Source: a virus. Taken from it: 25,820 nucleotides of DNA. The notes under the pieces are model-generated. The model was given only the letters and a program-made list of their open reading frames with translations. It was not told the origin of the DNA and searched no databases. Numbering within the stretch: the first letter of the stretch is position 1; the number at the start of each line of letters is the position of its first letter. The stretch is from positions 1 to 25,820 of the IMG/VR virus record IMGVR_UViG_3300042898_000529; one strand, written 5' to 3'. The position numbers and the translations under genes were made by a program. Shown one piece after another: positions 8,801 through 16,295 of the stretch.

Positions 8801-10774
8801 GTCTGGGATGAACACAAACGTGTTAAGCAACTCTGAATCTAAATGAGCACTATGAAGATTAACTTTTTCTCCACCAATGATTGAAAATGTAATATCTGCA
8901 CCCTTGGCGTGTTGCTCTGCCCAGTATGCGGACATGTTAAGACGCTCAGTTTCGAATACTCGAGTTGCTTGCTTCCATAAATCAAGTTGTTCGCCTGTAA
9001 ATTCAGGTGCATACTTATCAAAAATTACATTGAATAGTTTAGATGTTGCTGTAATGCCAGCCTTTGACTTGTCTGCTGCAGTAGCAACTTCAGTTAGGAT
9101 GTTATCTAGTACTGCCTTGTCAAGTTTCATGTAACGACCAACATTGTTTACAGCAGTAAGCAGTTCATCTTTGTTGTCAAGATGGATAAGCGTACCACCA
9201 GTCTGTGGTAACAGGGCATTGTACTTGCGCCCAAACATATGGGCTTCATTTGCAATCTTTAAAATCTTGTCGTGAAGTGGCATGCGAGTAAACGCTTGAG
9301 CAGATGCGCCACGGATAGCATTCATTGCACGGATGCGGTCACCCTTAGGTAGCACAGTTTCAAATGCATCAGCAAGCGCTCGACCAGCCGCGCTATTTTC
9401 TGCGCTCCGAGTTACACCCTTAAGGGCACGACCAGTACGTGTACCAGTCTCTAGTGCACGTTGTAGAGGTTCGCCATCTGCAATGAATGGTGCAATTGTA
9501 CGAAGAACTTCCTCACGACTGTTTGCCTTAGACAATGCAACTGCTTCGTCAGCAGTAAAGCGTCCCTTAGCCATCTTCTGAATCTTAAGCCAGTCATCTT
9601 CGTTTGCAATTGCATCGATGATGTGTGAACCTTTTTCACCAGACAAGAATGTTGAGATTCCATCATAGTCAATTTTAATATTCTTGAACTCATCTTCGAT
9701 ACGTGCTAGACTCTGGAAGTTCTTTAAGTAGGCTTCTGAATATTTTTCGGTTTGGATTGCAGTCTTTGCACCCTTAAGCGAATCTAAAGACGCTTTAGTC
9801 TTAGCCTTCATGGCCTTCAGTTGTGATTCAAGGATTGCATGTTGCTTAGCAGCCTTGGCTGCCTTAATTCCAGTAGAGGCTTCCATAACCTTCTTAGCAT
9901 CAGCAGTAGCCTTAGCAAGTTTACTGTACGCTAAGGCTGGGTCAGTAAAGACAGACAGCCCTATTTCACCAATCGCTACAATGACACGTGCTGCGCCAGA
10001 TTCTGGATTTCCACGTGTTAGAACATACGCTGCAGGGTCAAACAAAGAGTATGGTCGGTAGTAGGTTTGGTCACCTTGTCTAAATGAAACCTTTGCAAGT
10101 TTTATCTGCTCTTTGCGAGCAGCAGCGGCTGCGCCTGTCTCTTCACTAGGAAAGAATCCTACACCAAGGTCAACTTTGCCGTCTTGCACAAGTTGTTTTG
10201 TGATTTGAAATGTTGTAAGTTGCCCTGGTATGCTCTTAAGAATATCACCAGGTTTCGTATCTCCTGTTGCTCCGCCCCATTTGAACGCATCTTGCCAGGA
10301 ACCTTGGCTCTTAACTTGGTTGAACTCATCAATTGCAGAACGCAATGGTGCTGTAAGAATCTCAGGAATTGTACTACCAAGAACTGTTGCATTTCTAACT
10401 GCACCTTTAAGGCCTGACCATAGTCCGCCTAAAAGTGTGTTATTAAACTTCTCGGTTGAAATTTTATTGCTAGCAATGACGGCATCGGTCTTGCGCTTTT
10501 CCTGTGTCATTTGGTCAATTTGTGCAAGAGTTGTAATGATAGGATTTGATGCAAGTGCGCCTTGCTGTGCAAGTCCAGTAATTAAACCAGCAGAGGCTTC
10601 AGGATTCTGAGCAAACATTCTGCGTGCATTGTAACCATCAATACCTGTGACAAGAGACATACTCTTTTGTAAATCAGTATAGTCAGCCTGGTCTTGTGTA
10701 GTGATGCGCTCTTCTACACCTACCATTACTGGCAAGCCATTAGCATCTAATTTTATTTTAGGAAAGTTCGCCAT
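5873..10774 (-). CDS. giant 1633-residue probable internal virion or DNA-ejection protein
   Basis: This is the largest gene of the window, one uninterrupted frame of 4.9 kb. It is mostly helical. A Lys/Ala-rich coiled segment lies near residues 285-345 (KLAKATADAKKVMEAS onward). Several hydrophobic stretches may insert in membrane: VIVAIGEIGLSVFTDPALAY near 265-285, and FAIGAGTFLPGAGFGLLWGVA in the C-terminal half. I see no glycosidase, peptidase or polymerase signature. Phages of podovirus type carry very long proteins inside the head that are ejected to form a DNA channel, such as T7 gp16. Size, hydrophobic patches and location between portal-side and scaffold genes fit that role, which remains inference. 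A tail or tape-like role is the main alternative. Confidence 0.7.
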   Translation of the reverse strand: MANFPKIKLDANGLPVMVGVEERITTQDQADYTDLQKSMSLVTGIDGYNARRMFAQNPEASAGLITGLAQQGALASNPIITTLAQIDQMTQEKRKTDAVIASNKISTEKFNNTLLGGLWSGLKGAVRNATVLGSTIPEILTAPLRSAIDEFNQVKSQGSWQDAFKWGGATGDTKPGDILKSIPGQLTTFQITKQLVQDGKVDLGVGFFPSEETGAAAAARKEQIKLAKVSFRQGDQTYYRPYSLFDPAAYVLTRGNPESGAARVIVAIGEIGLSVFTDPALAYSKLAKATADAKKVMEASTGIKAAKAAKQHAILESQLKAMKAKTKASLDSLKGAKTAIQTEKYSEAYLKNFQSLARIEDEFKNIKIDYDGISTFLSGEKGSHIIDAIANEDDWLKIQKMAKGRFTADEAVALSKANSREEVLRTIAPFIADGEPLQRALETGTRTGRALKGVTRSAENSAAGRALADAFETVLPKGDRIRAMNAIRGASAQAFTRMPLHDKILKIANEAHMFGRKYNALLPQTGGTLIHLDNKDELLTAVNNVGRYMKLDKAVLDNILTEVATAADKSKAGITATSKLFNVIFDKYAPEFTGEQLDLWKQATRVFETERLNMSAYWAEQHAKGADITFSIIGGEKVNLHSAHLDSELLNTFVFIPDPKAMMDFITTTKKFAGLKLGKGIVLAEYALSDINSLWKKSVLVRPAYISRNIIEEQIRVFGTGHISFLNSPLSAIGMWIGRPGGAKWKQLLNQFDTVKNDVYGKSLKMGSSAEEFAAAEIAGELGNDYVAFMADAMSGMGGDGEMSKIVKSLGYTKEVFGHPNWWAGFSSQVRILHNSEFVRKVIGTKPGKELDTVNYFLKGDGRKTLDRFSASKSEEFRNWVNTEDGLMNFLFKGINDKGEQVSVLARIEELSGRGAGSQLIKELLVKGQVTVGKTLVKIPTGKDIAQATLEAQKKGLKGKRVKIDLHKDFTRTLEQTFANTGNWDNILMTVPKTAVVGGISNTKIVEAISQKFFDVAVRFEKTTTMGPEWRQSYWDAIHDLSGSVNAKALKELRDSAPKSLSPLKNPITGAQIGKQHKAWRALDVADGSGPLTLDEAHEYAVKYANRNVAELFYDASKRNLLWHQLRLIAPFGQAWENTMKAWGKIALDNPTEIYKVAKIGDWLSSAESSALYELTDANDYYDPNQGFFFGDPVTGERKFFVPFASSALNALQGLLPGASEARVSGPYTFTAQPQSFNFAIGAGTFLPGAGFGLLWGVAALDAINKNPLKLLPTELEEYVFKIAFPYGTPDIKNAGLLEGPLLSSNWVRALGGVFGVESSYAAAFAPSMNYLASSGEYDLLDPNDQARLTQDGDNLARYFTMWRGLFGALTPIPFSMRPEALAKNKNGDTVLATALWTNFKNIESAAGGDKPKAYVDFLDTYGPEQVFAIIRSTTGYEPTNLPTYNMIKNDPTVVQKYADVYGYLYPNGELSKVLYQYQKERGAFARMSAKEIMDKAVNVLYTASKERLMTRSVGEGWSSAQFDDALSNLTKSYNLSGRVQPQYDIQWRERAFAQIRLASEDPKLADSSALIAARAYLDLREDAITASGMKTLANKASAPQRAWLANEALRLITKYPDFQKIFYGVFKKELEG

Positions 10775-10776
10775 AT

Positions 10777-11241
10777 TTATAGACGCCCCTGATTAGAAAG
10801 ACCTTCCAAAACAAATCGCAAATCTTGATTAGTTGGGTCAAGCATATAAAGTGCCTGAACAATCTGAATAGGAGTTTCAACCTGAGGTGTAGCCATTGCT
10901 GGTAAATTTAAAACAGAAGAGTCTGGTCCAGGTCCAGAATCTGCACCGTATGTTAATACTTGGTCAGGTCGTTCGGTCGGTTGGTCAAGGCCAACTACTG
11001 GTGGAAGTTGTGGCGCTGCTTGTGCAGATTGTGATGCTACTGCTGCGCTAGGATTTCCTGCTAATACTGCAGAACCTTGGTTCGCCATATTCTGGCCACC
11101 CTCACCATAGCCAAGACCTGGCATATACATTGGTGCCTGTGTTCCACTCTGACCATTGCCACCTGTAGCAGAAATATTTGCTGGATTATTCTGAGGTGCA
11201 GTTGGACGATTACCGCCGCTGTTACCTGGTGTTCCTGCCAT
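10777..11241 (-). CDS. Gly/Pro/Gln/Asn-rich low-complexity protein
   Basis: Of 154 residues, the first 110 are disordered and rich in Gly, Pro, Gln, Asn and Ala. The final 35 form a probable helix (PIQIVQALYMLDPTNQDLRFVLEGL). It has an optimal AGGAGGAATC ribosome-binding site before the ATG at 11241. The gene lies between the HslV-like protease and the giant virion protein. A flexible linker or head-assembly factor is possible, and a disordered protein beside a protease is a plausible cleavage substrate. Neither idea is shown by the sequence. Confidence 0.7.
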   Translation of the reverse strand: MAGTPGNSGGNRPTAPQNNPANISATGGNGQSGTQAPMYMPGLGYGEGGQNMANQGSAVLAGNPSAAVASQSAQAAPQLPPVVGLDQPTERPDQVLTYGADSGPGPDSSVLNLPAMATPQVETPIQIVQALYMLDPTNQDLRFVLEGLSNQGRL

Positions 11242-11249
11242 GATTCCTC

Positions 11250-11795
11250 CTACTTAATATATTGTTCAAGAATATGAAATGGAGCCGAAGTTCCATTGTT
11301 ATTAATTGCTGCAATTTCTATTGCTTCTAGTGCAGACACTCCTGCATGTAATGCACCCAGTGCATAATCACCACCAGAACCAATTGCGTAAAGACCTGTG
11401 TTATTCATTGCTATGGCAAAATCACTATCGATTTCAAATAAACTACCATTGATTCCAATAATAAGACTAAGTTCAAACTTATTGTCTTCACTATCATTTG
11501 TCTTGGTAAATTCAATTCCAGATTCAGTTAGTGTCTGTTTTAATGATGGGGCAACTTTATTAATTACAAACTCATAAAGATTTAATTTTGCTTTTGCTGT
11601 TACTACTGGTGGAATCCACCCATGCAGTACCACTTGTAAAGCACGATAGTCACCAGCACCACCAATAATGTAACTTCCACGTTCAACTGCCTTTACCATG
11701 TCAGGGTGTGTGTAAATTTTTCCATCTGCTACTACGCGAGAATCACTGACAATGACACAACCTTCTGTGCTTTGTACACCTACGATTGTTGTCAT
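11250..11795 (-). CDS. proteasome/HslV-like Ntn hydrolase, candidate prohead protease
   Basis: This 181-residue protein matches the proteasome beta/HslV fold. It reads M then TTIVGVQSTEGCVIVSDSRVV, where the Thr after Met would be the nucleophile Thr1 and the SD pair gives the canonical Asp17. Lys34 in VKAV corresponds to the catalytic Lys33 with one extra residue. SYIIGGAGDYRAL (41-53) and LYAIGSGGDYALGALHAG with ALEAIEIAA (135-163) match the HslV core. A GTG nine bases upstream is in frame, but the AGGTGGGG ribosome-binding site fits this ATG. Methionine removal alone would then expose Thr1, as in bacterial HslV. No HslU-type ATPase is seen. The position between portal and capsid genes is where phages usually encode the prohead protease. 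Confidence 0.85.
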   Translation of the reverse strand: MTTIVGVQSTEGCVIVSDSRVVADGKIYTHPDMVKAVERGSYIIGGAGDYRALQVVLHGWIPPVVTAKAKLNLYEFVINKVAPSLKQTLTESGIEFTKTNDSEDNKFELSLIIGINGSLFEIDSDFAIAMNNTGLYAIGSGGDYALGALHAGVSALEAIEIAAINNNGTSAPFHILEQYIK

Positions 11796-11809
11796 TGTCC
11801 CCACCTAGT

Positions 11810-13603
11810 TTATCGTCGAGTAATAGTTCTTACGCTTGCGTTTGCCGAACCTTGTCCGCTAAGAGATGATAATAAACTTTGTAGACTTGCTGGAGGTTGT
11901 TCCTCCATTGGTGCTACTTGTCCACCCATTTCGGTAGGTGTAGCGCCTCCTGCTGGAACGCCTTCGGGAGCAGGGGACGGTTGCTCAACCGCTTGTGGTG
12001 TGCCAGCAGGAGGAACTGTCTGCTGCTGTGGAGCAAAGGTCGCTTCAATTGCGTCCTCAAGTGCCTGTCCCTTTTGGCGTGCTTTAATCACAGCAGCAAT
12101 CTTACGTACTACTTCAGAAGCGTCCTGGCCTTGAGTTGCCATCTGTGGAATCGCTTGAGTGTAGGCGGTAAGTGAACCGAGTAATGCTGCACGCATATCC
12201 TCGATTTCAATCTTTTCTAATTCTTGTGTAACGTTGACAGTAAATGGCAGTTCTCTCATAGCCATATCACGGCTGATTAGTTTTCCACCAAGAGCCTGTA
12301 GCATAAAGATAAGACCCTGTGCTGGGTTAAGACCTGCAAGCATTCCGTAACGGACATCTGCTGAGTAGTCAGCCTTGATGTCTTTTGATGGCTTGTATGT
12401 AATCTCATATGGAGAACCAGAATCAACACCACGAATAGTTTTTTCTTCTGGAAAAATTACTTCGTCGACTTCAAAACAAATCTGAATTACATCACGAAGT
12501 GTTGATGCAAAGATTGCTTGAGCAGATTTAACCTGAGTATCAAAGGCTCCCATAAGAGCCTGAACACCTTGACCAGTAACAATAGAGGCGTCAATGTTGC
12601 CTGTTCGTCCTTCAGGATAACGAGTACCAACACGAAGTTCTTGACTAAGTAGTTGCTGTTCCGTGAACGCACCTTGTGGCAATGTAAGTTCTACACGACG
12701 TACACCTGCTGGGTTAGCAGTACGAATGACCGCATCTCCACCCAACTGTAGTTCCTGTACATCTTGTGGAAGTACGATTGGAGCCTGTACAGATTTCTCT
12801 GCAGCCTCCATAGCAAGTAATGCGAAGCGATTGCGCAGTAGTTGGATACCTAGAACATCATCAAACTGTCCACGGAGTTCACCATCAATGGATGGCTTAC
12901 GTGCTACTACTACCATCATCTTACCAAGTGGGTTCTTAGCCTTTGATAAAATTAAGTTGTCTTTACTAGGAATATAAATGATTGATTGGTCTTTGTCATA
13001 ATAACGAATCATCTCAATCTGAGCATTAAGGTCCTGCTTGTAGCCAAAACCACCAAGGAGTTCCCTATCGTATTCAGGAAATTGCGTGACGAGTTCGCCC
13101 AATGTCATTATGTATCGCTTTGCAAATGCCACACAACGTCCGTAGCGGTCAAATTCTGGGTAAGCCCCAATAGGATTTTCTACGCGGATACGTGGCAGGT
13201 TTGCTTCTTCGTCCAATTCAATAATGAAAGGAACGAAACCATATGTGATGTACCAATCTGCACCTGAGTACATCTGTACTGACAGGTCAGAGTGCTGGAA
13301 ATAGTTAGATGCAATGCGTGTGCGCTTGTCAGCAAAGGCGCGAGCCTTATCGGTGACAGAGTTAGCAGCAGAACAGTTAACTGCAGGCAGTGGAGCCATG
13401 ACTTCTGATAAGTCACGGGCTACGATATCAATGAAGTTGGCAACTACGTTAGCGTCGACACCATCTGGGAAGAAATCAGGATAGACTTCAGCAATTTTTC
13501 CTCGGCGTACAGCAAGTACATCAAGGTTGCGAGCATCGCGCTCACCGTTGCGGTAGCGTAAAGAGTCAACTCTTGCTGCTACCTGTTCCATTGATAATGC
13601 CAT
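11810..13603 (-). CDS. portal protein
   Basis: The 597-residue protein is read as the dodecameric portal through which DNA enters and leaves the head. It is the right length and lies directly after the terminase and two small genes. It has the typical mix of helical N-terminal clip and stem sequences (NGERDARNLDVLAVRRGKIAEVYPDFFPDG), a central beta-rich wing (PRIRVENPIGAYPEFDRYGRCVAFAKRYI) and a helical C-terminal crown. The last 100 residues are Pro/Gln/Gly-rich (QQQTVPPAGTPQAVEQPSP). AAGGA precedes the ATG. The call rests on synteny and general pattern rather than one diagnostic motif, but alternatives are weak. Confidence 0.82.
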   Translation of the reverse strand: MALSMEQVAARVDSLRYRNGERDARNLDVLAVRRGKIAEVYPDFFPDGVDANVVANFIDIVARDLSEVMAPLPAVNCSAANSVTDKARAFADKRTRIASNYFQHSDLSVQMYSGADWYITYGFVPFIIELDEEANLPRIRVENPIGAYPEFDRYGRCVAFAKRYIMTLGELVTQFPEYDRELLGGFGYKQDLNAQIEMIRYYDKDQSIIYIPSKDNLILSKAKNPLGKMMVVVARKPSIDGELRGQFDDVLGIQLLRNRFALLAMEAAEKSVQAPIVLPQDVQELQLGGDAVIRTANPAGVRRVELTLPQGAFTEQQLLSQELRVGTRYPEGRTGNIDASIVTGQGVQALMGAFDTQVKSAQAIFASTLRDVIQICFEVDEVIFPEEKTIRGVDSGSPYEITYKPSKDIKADYSADVRYGMLAGLNPAQGLIFMLQALGGKLISRDMAMRELPFTVNVTQELEKIEIEDMRAALLGSLTAYTQAIPQMATQGQDASEVVRKIAAVIKARQKGQALEDAIEATFAPQQQTVPPAGTPQAVEQPSPAPEGVPAGGATPTEMGGQVAPMEEQPPASLQSLLSSLSGQGSANASVRTITRR

Positions 13604-13611
13604 TGTAGTCC

Positions 13612-13824
13612 TTACTTGTTTAATTCATTAGGGAATCCGCCACCACCCATTGGGCCAGCGAGTCCTCCACTTTTAAGTGGGCTTACTCTTGTTTTAATGC
13701 GTTTGATATCTTTTAAGCGTGATTCTTGTTGAACTCTAGCCATGCGCTTAGCATCAGACTTAGGCCATGATTTTGCTGCACGCAGTTCATTAATGATGCG
13801 TTGCGATTCTGGAGAGATTGCCAT
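13612..13824 (-). CDS. small basic protein between terminase and portal
   Basis: The 70-residue protein is helical and basic over residues 5-45 (ESQRIINELRAAKSWPKSDAKRMARVQQESRLKDIKRIK) and ends with a Gly-rich tail (GGLAGPMGGGG). Its ATG overlaps the stop of the 91-residue gene (TAATG). The helix could bind nucleic acid or the terminase. No family is recognised. The Gly-rich tail recalls the C-terminus of the neighbouring 91-residue protein (GGIYKPMGGGMNW), hinting that both interact with the same partner. Confidence 0.65.
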   Translation of the reverse strand: MAISPESQRIINELRAAKSWPKSDAKRMARVQQESRLKDIKRIKTRVSPLKSGGLAGPMGGGGFPNELNK

Positions 13825-14099
13825 TACTTAGTAGACCAGTTCATACCGCCACCCATTGGCTTGTATATACCGCCTACGTTTGAGCCGCCTTTACCTGAGA
13901 TACCAGGATTAGTACGGATTTTAACTACTGTTTTTTTAGGCTTATTACCAAAAGTATTAAAATGTTCCGTTACAAGACCGCCAATTTTTGCTGCTGAACC
14001 ATCTTTAGCAGATTGAGTTCTCATTGTTGAACGTTGATTTGCTTTTGCACGAGCAGCATCAGGTGTAGATGCTACAATCTTTACTGATTTGCTTGCCAT
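13824..14099 (-). CDS. small basic protein next to the terminase gene
   Basis: I place the start at the ATG at 14099 (MASKSVKIVAS), because AGGAT lies 5 bases upstream. A further upstream ATG in frame would overlap the terminase gene and has no ribosome-binding site. The 91-residue product is rich in Lys, Arg, Ser and Gly, with RAKANQRSTMRTQSAKDGSAAKIGG followed by KPKKTVVKIRTNPG. It looks largely disordered. Its function is unknown; proximity to terminase suggests packaging. Confidence 0.65.
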   Translation of the reverse strand: MASKSVKIVASTPDAARAKANQRSTMRTQSAKDGSAAKIGGLVTEHFNTFGNKPKKTVVKIRTNPGISGKGGSNVGGIYKPMGGGMNWSTK

Positions 14100-14106
14100 T
14101 GTAATC

Positions 14107-15975
14107 CTATCCGTATTGCTCTGCCCATTGTGAGGCAAAGGCTTCATCTAATTGTATTGAACCACGTGATGCTTTCTGCTGACGCGTAGCCCATCTGTTT
14201 GTCTGGTACTGACCAACTCGTGATGATTGTTGCATCAGTTCACGCACACGGATAACGGCAAACCATAAAGCCATTACACAGTCTGTTGGGTTCTTTGTAT
14301 CTGGTTTCCAGGTAATGAGTTGCTGTACAAGGGACTTTAATCCCTCAGAGCCCTCATTGCTTGGAATCTCTATTAAGTTGTTATCTTGGAAGCGACCATC
14401 ACGGGTACTTCCAAAGAGGCTAGCCATAGAGGCTACACCGAAAGATACGTCCCACTTATTTTTACCAGTGAAGTGTGAGTTTAACTGGCAACCGTACGAA
14501 GCCAAATAGTTGCGCAGGTCACCATCCATAGCATAGTACTTCTGGTGTGCGTTGATTTCGACTCTGAACTCTTGAGGTTTATACTTCTCAACCCACTCAT
14601 GGATGAGTGCTGTTTCTTTTTGAGGAGTAGGGTCAACCATGTTGACACAATCTAAAACATAAATCTTACCGTCGCCGCGGTTGTAGGTGACGGCGACGAA
14701 AGCAGAACGACCAGATACGGCAGGGTCAAAACCAATTACCGTGTAGGTTCCGTCGATGTGCTGTGGGTGCCCTGGAGTATTATGTTTAAGCGGTCCGCGC
14801 TTTCGCATACCGTTAACACATCCTGCAACGATTGTTGGCGAGAATATAGAGTCTTCTTGGACGTCTTCTTGTTGGTAGACCATAGCCCAGACAGATGGCG
14901 CAACCTCAGAGCGGCGCGTAAACAAAGAGGGTCCATCCCATTTCGGATAAAGTCCATCGGCATCAGGCTCGTCAATCTCGTTTTCTTGTTGTGTTGTCTT
15001 AGGCCAGAGAGTTTTCCAGTTCTCAGGCTTTTCATCAAATTCTAGTACGGCAGGTTGTGAGAAGTAAGTAAAGGGTGACTTGTTACCAGTCCACTGGTCA
15101 GGGTCACGAATCATCTTGTACAGGTCAATTGGCTGTACACGGGTGCCTACGATAACTAACTTACCATGACGGCCTAGACGAGTGATAACTTCCTTCTGAA
15201 GCCACTCAATCTGCTTCTCCCACTCGTGGGCGTTGGAGCCCATCACCACGTCATCTAGGATAATCAGGTCAGCACGTGCACCGTAAATCTGAGAACCAAA
15301 TCCCAGTGCCTGTACGGTAGGGTCTTTCTCACCAGAGTCACGTCCTGTGCCTAGGTAAATCATATCGGCTGACCATTGGGTTGCATCAGCCTTATAACCA
15401 CCGCTGGGGCCAAAGGCCACCTGTAACTTGGTATAGGCTGGATGACTTAATCTTGTCTTAATGGCGCCAAGGAACTTGCGTGCCATACCCTGGGTCTTTG
15501 ATACTACAATAACTCGGGCGTTAGGATTTGTTACAATCTTGTAAACTACATAGTTAGTCGTAATGACGGTAGACTTGGCGTGCTCAGGTGGTACGTTAAT
15601 CAGTAGACGATTGGCAGCACCTGGCTCGTAGGTCATAGAGGGGTGAACCCAACGGGGCTCGCGGCCCTCAATCAAATCTACCCAGTCAAAGTGATGGTCA
15701 AAAAGTTTAGTATCTAGGAACTGTTCGGAGAAGTCAGGAAATGAAATCTCCTTGATGTCCTTTAGGTCAGCCCTGATGCCCTTGCCTTCTAGACGGGCCT
15801 TCTCAGCACGCTCTTTGAACTCAGGGTCATTCATTGTCCATTGGCGGTAAGTTACCTCATTGCGTCCTACAGAGGTCATAGCGGCTACAATAGTCGAACC
15901 CTCGGCCAGAGTCAGAAGAACTCGTTCTTGGGCTTCCTTCTTGGAGATATCTATCTTTCCAGGCTTGCGTCCCAT
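14107..15975 (-). CDS. terL: large terminase (ATPase-nuclease) with N-terminal small-terminase-like HTH
   Basis: This 622-residue protein is the motor that pumps DNA into the prohead and cuts it. The ATPase shows a deviant Walker A (VPPEHAKST, 128-136), Walker B (LIILDD, 237-242) and a VGT coupling motif (276-278). The nuclease is an RNase H-like domain starting at VIGFDPAVSGRS (413-424). Residues 15-62 (EGSTIVAAMTSVGRNEVTYRQW, then DPEFKERAEKAR) resemble the helix-turn-helix of small terminases. No separate small-terminase gene is seen next to it, so DNA recognition may be built into this protein. It is the first gene of the leftward virion operon, about 120 bases from a strong promoter. Confidence 0.93.
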   Translation of the reverse strand: MGRKPGKIDISKKEAQERVLLTLAEGSTIVAAMTSVGRNEVTYRQWTMNDPEFKERAEKARLEGKGIRADLKDIKEISFPDFSEQFLDTKLFDHHFDWVDLIEGREPRWVHPSMTYEPGAANRLLINVPPEHAKSTVITTNYVVYKIVTNPNARVIVVSKTQGMARKFLGAIKTRLSHPAYTKLQVAFGPSGGYKADATQWSADMIYLGTGRDSGEKDPTVQALGFGSQIYGARADLIILDDVVMGSNAHEWEKQIEWLQKEVITRLGRHGKLVIVGTRVQPIDLYKMIRDPDQWTGNKSPFTYFSQPAVLEFDEKPENWKTLWPKTTQQENEIDEPDADGLYPKWDGPSLFTRRSEVAPSVWAMVYQQEDVQEDSIFSPTIVAGCVNGMRKRGPLKHNTPGHPQHIDGTYTVIGFDPAVSGRSAFVAVTYNRGDGKIYVLDCVNMVDPTPQKETALIHEWVEKYKPQEFRVEINAHQKYYAMDGDLRNYLASYGCQLNSHFTGKNKWDVSFGVASMASLFGSTRDGRFQDNNLIEIPSNEGSEGLKSLVQQLITWKPDTKNPTDCVMALWFAVIRVRELMQQSSRVGQYQTNRWATRQQKASRGSIQLDEAFASQWAEQYG

Positions 15976-16007
15976 CAGTTATATCCCCTTATAAACCCAC
16001 ATTAAAC

Positions 16008-16025
16008 ACCCGTCAGTAAACGGGT
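16008..16025 (-). other. hairpin in terminase mRNA leader
   Basis: The arms ACCCGT (16008-16013) and ACGGGT (16020-16025) pair perfectly over 6 bp with a 6-base loop. The hairpin lies 33 bases upstream of the terminase ATG in the minus-strand leader. No T-run follows, so a terminator is unlikely; an effect on translation or RNA stability is more plausible. Confidence 0.45.
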
Positions 16026-16036
16026 ATAACTATCCC

Positions 16037-16064
16037 AATATATATATTATATTATTATATATAA
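16037..16064. other. 28-bp pure A/T tract
   Basis: Every base from 16037 to 16064 is A or T, with TA steps predominating, so the duplex would melt easily. It lies in the leader of the leftward transcript beside the nested dyads at 16065-16095. It could serve as an unwinding element of an origin. The sequence alone cannot separate this from a simple A/T-rich leader. Confidence 0.4.
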
Positions 16065-16095
16065 GAGTCGCGGAGTCTTAAACGGAGCGACTCCG
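16065..16095. other. three mutually exclusive hairpins at the leftward transcript start
   Basis: Three perfect dyads share the same bases: GAGTCGC (16065-16071) with GCGACTC (16087-16093), CGGAGTC (16071-16077) with GACTCCG (16089-16095), and CGGAG (16083-16087) with CTCCG (16091-16095). The predicted start of the leftward transcript falls at about 16095, so the mRNA would begin with this structure. It could protect the 5' end or switch between forms. Read as DNA it could be an operator. Confidence 0.5.
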
Positions 16096-16101
16096 TTATG
16101 T

Positions 16102-16130
16102 ATTATATACATAATAGATAACCTGTTCAA
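16102..16130 (-). promoter_or_regulatory. leftward (virion operon) promoter with -10 in a palindrome
   Basis: On the minus strand, TTGAAC (16125-16130) and TATAAT (16102-16107) are separated by exactly 17 bp. This is a perfect -10 and a four-of-six -35 for the vegetative sigma factor. The -10 lies inside TTATGTAT, TAT, ATACATAA (16096-16114), a perfect 8-bp dyad. The promoter faces the terminase gene and is the best candidate for driving the whole virion operon. A protein binding the dyad would block it. Confidence 0.65.
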
Positions 16131-16189
16131 AGTACTAAAACCGAACAACCAGTTTGAATATATTTTTATTAGCCGCAACTGATATATAT

Positions 16190-16209
16190 AAAAGCCCTGG
16201 TCACAGGGC
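16190..16209 (-). terminator. leftward terminator-like hairpin
   Basis: On the minus strand GCCCTG, a TGAC loop and CAGGGC form a perfect 6-bp GC-rich stem (16194-16209) followed directly by TTTT and an A/T stretch. This is the form of a Rho-independent terminator reading leftward. It lies upstream of the virion promoter and could insulate that promoter from leftward transcription starting in the repeat region. Confidence 0.5.
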
Positions 16210-16267
16210 ATATGGGCCCCATATAACAGAAAATTTATACGGGAGACATAATATGTACAGGGGCCCC
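16210..16267. repeat. two GGGCCCC-centred palindromes
   Basis: ATATGGG, C, CCCATAT (16210-16224) is a 7+1+7 dyad abutting the terminator hairpin. GGGGCCCC (16260-16267) is a second palindrome 35 bp further on. Both share the GGGCCCC core, so they may be sites for one protein. Confidence 0.4.
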
Positions 16268-16295
16268 AGTTAAAAGACTATGGGCTCAAATGGAA

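Noticed and set aside
5873-10774. Giant protein as an N4-type virion RNA polymerase
   Set aside because: The capsid is N4-gp56-like, but the protein is about half the N4 polymerase length and I see no single-subunit polymerase motifs. A large helical virion protein is the simpler call.
11250-11804. GTG at 11802-11804 as the start of the HslV-like gene
   Set aside because: Its upstream region has no ribosome-binding site, whereas AGGTGGGG is correctly spaced for the ATG at 11795, which also puts the nucleophile Thr directly after Met.
11706-12134. Plus-strand ORF of 142 codons with many Cys
   Set aside because: Antisense shadow of the 3' end of the portal gene and the start of the protease gene; no signals for expression.
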